64,000 nucleotides of DNA, taken from NCBI GenBank assembly GCA_038316385.1, contig JBBQAN010000005.1:1-64000 (forward strand). The letters run 5' to 3'. The notes beneath the pieces were generated by a model. That model saw only the letters and a list, made by a program, of their open reading frames with translations, had not been told where the DNA came from and made no database searches. The stretch comes from SZAS-103 sp038316385 (GTDB lineage: Bacteria; Pseudomonadota; Gammaproteobacteria; Xanthomonadales; Xanthomonadaceae). The first letter of the stretch is position 1. Every line of letters starts with the position of its first letter. The translations under genes were made by a program, and so were the position numbers. Positions 62,074 through 64,000 of the stretch are shown piece by piece.

Positions 62074-62127
62074 GGAAGAGGTTAACGGGCGGGCTGTAAA
62101 TCTGCTGGCTCATGCCTTCGGTGGATC
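62074..62127 (+). pseudogene. Degenerate partial copy of tRNA-Tyr
   Basis: The bases GGCTGTAAATCTGCTGGCTC, then ATGCCTTCGGTGG, repeat the anticodon arm and long variable arm of the true tRNA-Tyr 185 bases downstream, with the D-arm side diverged (AAGAGGTTAACGGG against AAGCGGCCAACGGG). There are no acceptor-stem ends. It looks like the remains of a second tRNA-Tyr gene. A perfect hairpin (GGATCGT/ACGATCC) takes the place of the T arm. Confidence 0.75.
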
Positions 62128-62257
62128 GTATGGAACGATCCAGAACGCGACGCGACAGCGGCGCGACCCGAACGGATGCGGAGGCAGATCAACGCAGGAG
62201 CGATTTGCAGAAGCCCGTAGTCATCCGCCTCCCGCTGTTGATGGAATCAAAATTTTT

Positions 62258-62343
62258 GGAGGGATACCCAAGCGGCCAACGGGGGCAGACTGTAAATCTG
62301 CTGGCTCACGCCTTCGGTGGTTCGAATCCACCTCCCTCCACCA
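62258..62343 (+). tRNA. tRNA-Tyr (GTA)
   Basis: Class II tRNA: acceptor GGAGGGA / TCCCTCC, discriminator A and encoded CCA, long variable arm (CTGGCTCACGCCTTCGG), T loop TTCGAATC. Anticodon GTA at 62292-62294. Confidence 0.97.
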
Positions 62344-62401
62344 AGCTTCAGAGATGCGGAGCGATTGAAAAAGCTATCAAGTACAACAGCAATTCACCAG
62401 T

Positions 62402-62475
62402 GCGGGTGTAGTTCAATGGTAGAACCTCAGTTTTCCAAACTGATTACGCGGGTTCGATTCCCGCCATCCGCTCCA
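62402..62475 (+). tRNA. tRNA-Gly (TCC)
   Basis: Acceptor GCGGGTG / CATCCGC, discriminator T with encoded CCA, D arm AGTTCAATGGTAGAAC, T arm GGGTTCGATTCCC. Anticodon TCC at 62434-62436. Confidence 0.97.
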
Positions 62476-62521
62476 TTGAACTCTGCTGCCAGGCGCCATA
62501 TCCAAGTTCCATAGCATCACC

Positions 62522-62597
<76 letters not shown>

Positions 62598-62654
62598 CCG
62601 CATCAACCGCAGCACAAACCATCATCCTCCAACTCTGACATCGGACGCTGACTC

Positions 62655-63845
<1,191 letters not shown>

Positions 63846-63847
63846 CT

Positions 63848-63922
63848 GGGAATCGAGAATCGGGAACCGAGAATCGATAGAGCGGTCATACGCTTTCCCC
63901 GAGTCCCGAGTCCCGAGTCCCG
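63848..63922. repeat. Tandem and inverted repeats after tuf
   Basis: The tuf stop is followed by GGGAATCGAGAATCGGGAAC and then by CGAGTCCC repeated three times head to tail (63899-63920). The two sides are roughly complementary and can fold. It belongs to the same G-rich intergenic repeat class as the one at the pth end. Confidence 0.7.
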
Positions 63923-63933
63923 CTGCTTTTCAT

Positions 63934-64000
<67 letters not shown>

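Overview
The window is about 64 kb of GC-rich (roughly 60%) gammaproteobacterial chromosome. It most resembles the Xanthomonadales/Lysobacterales (Rhodanobacteraceae or Xanthomonadaceae type). This rests on the order folC-SPOR(dedD)-cvpA-purF, the order tRNA-Tyr/Gly/Thr-tuf-tRNA-Trp, rplY-pth-ychF, the HutF-type histidine pathway, a bTHX ribosomal protein with a Lys/Ala tail, and G-rich intergenic palindromes. I assigned it by gene content only; no database search was possible. There is no phage, CRISPR array or complete insertion sequence.

Layout. 1-10 kb: tail of a TPR-type protein, an autotransporter-like barrel, folC-dedD-cvpA-purF, an exported protein, a ferritin-like DUF455 protein, and a minus-strand run of cyclophilin, lpxH and a membrane-anchored hydrolase. 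10-15.4 kb: a compact minus-strand cluster MBOAT - SGNH-like protein - (broken fragment) - acyl carrier protein - FkbH, the most intriguing set in the window. 15.6-18.4 kb: gltX, zur, a MerC-like protein and bTHX. 18.8-24 kb: exported unknowns, then divergent hutI and hutF. 24-30 kb: modAB without modC, ogt with an Ada-AlkA fusion, an exported methyltransferase and hutU. 30.4-31.4 kb: a degraded HigB/HigA-type toxin-antitoxin pair bracketed by a second, decayed copy of the hutU 3' end. 31.5-43 kb: Sel1-repeat protein, exported hydrolase, CPBP protease, a frameshifted quinol nitric oxide reductase, small exported or cytosolic proteins, a TonB-like protein, a large SDR with a zinc ribbon, an S4 protein and an SH3 protein. 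43-51 kb: TPR/O-GlcNAc-transferase-like protein, M13 peptidase, half a GGDEF domain, MaoC, CsbD, MATE and a lytic transglycosylase. 51.4-55.6 kb: an overlapping glycosyltransferase - DUF2334 deacetylase - UPF0104 membrane protein set followed by a desaturase. 55.7-64 kb: MAPEG, DUF72, a broken glyoxalase-family gene, a response regulator with a repeat tail, rplY-pth-ychF, a thioesterase, and the tRNA/tuf block.

How genes work together. HutU, HutI and HutF give the middle and late steps of histidine breakdown through formimidoylglutamate deimination; hutH is not in the window. FkbH plus ACP could make a glyceryl-thioester, and the MBOAT/SGNH pair could transfer it to an extracytoplasmic glycan; this is inference. 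Zur probably governs metal genes, possibly including its MerC-like neighbour. Ogt and Ada-AlkA form an alkylation-repair pair.

At least three genes (the toxin, norB and the glyoxalase-family gene) are broken by what look like single-base changes. They may be true pseudogenes or sequencing errors; reads are needed to tell.
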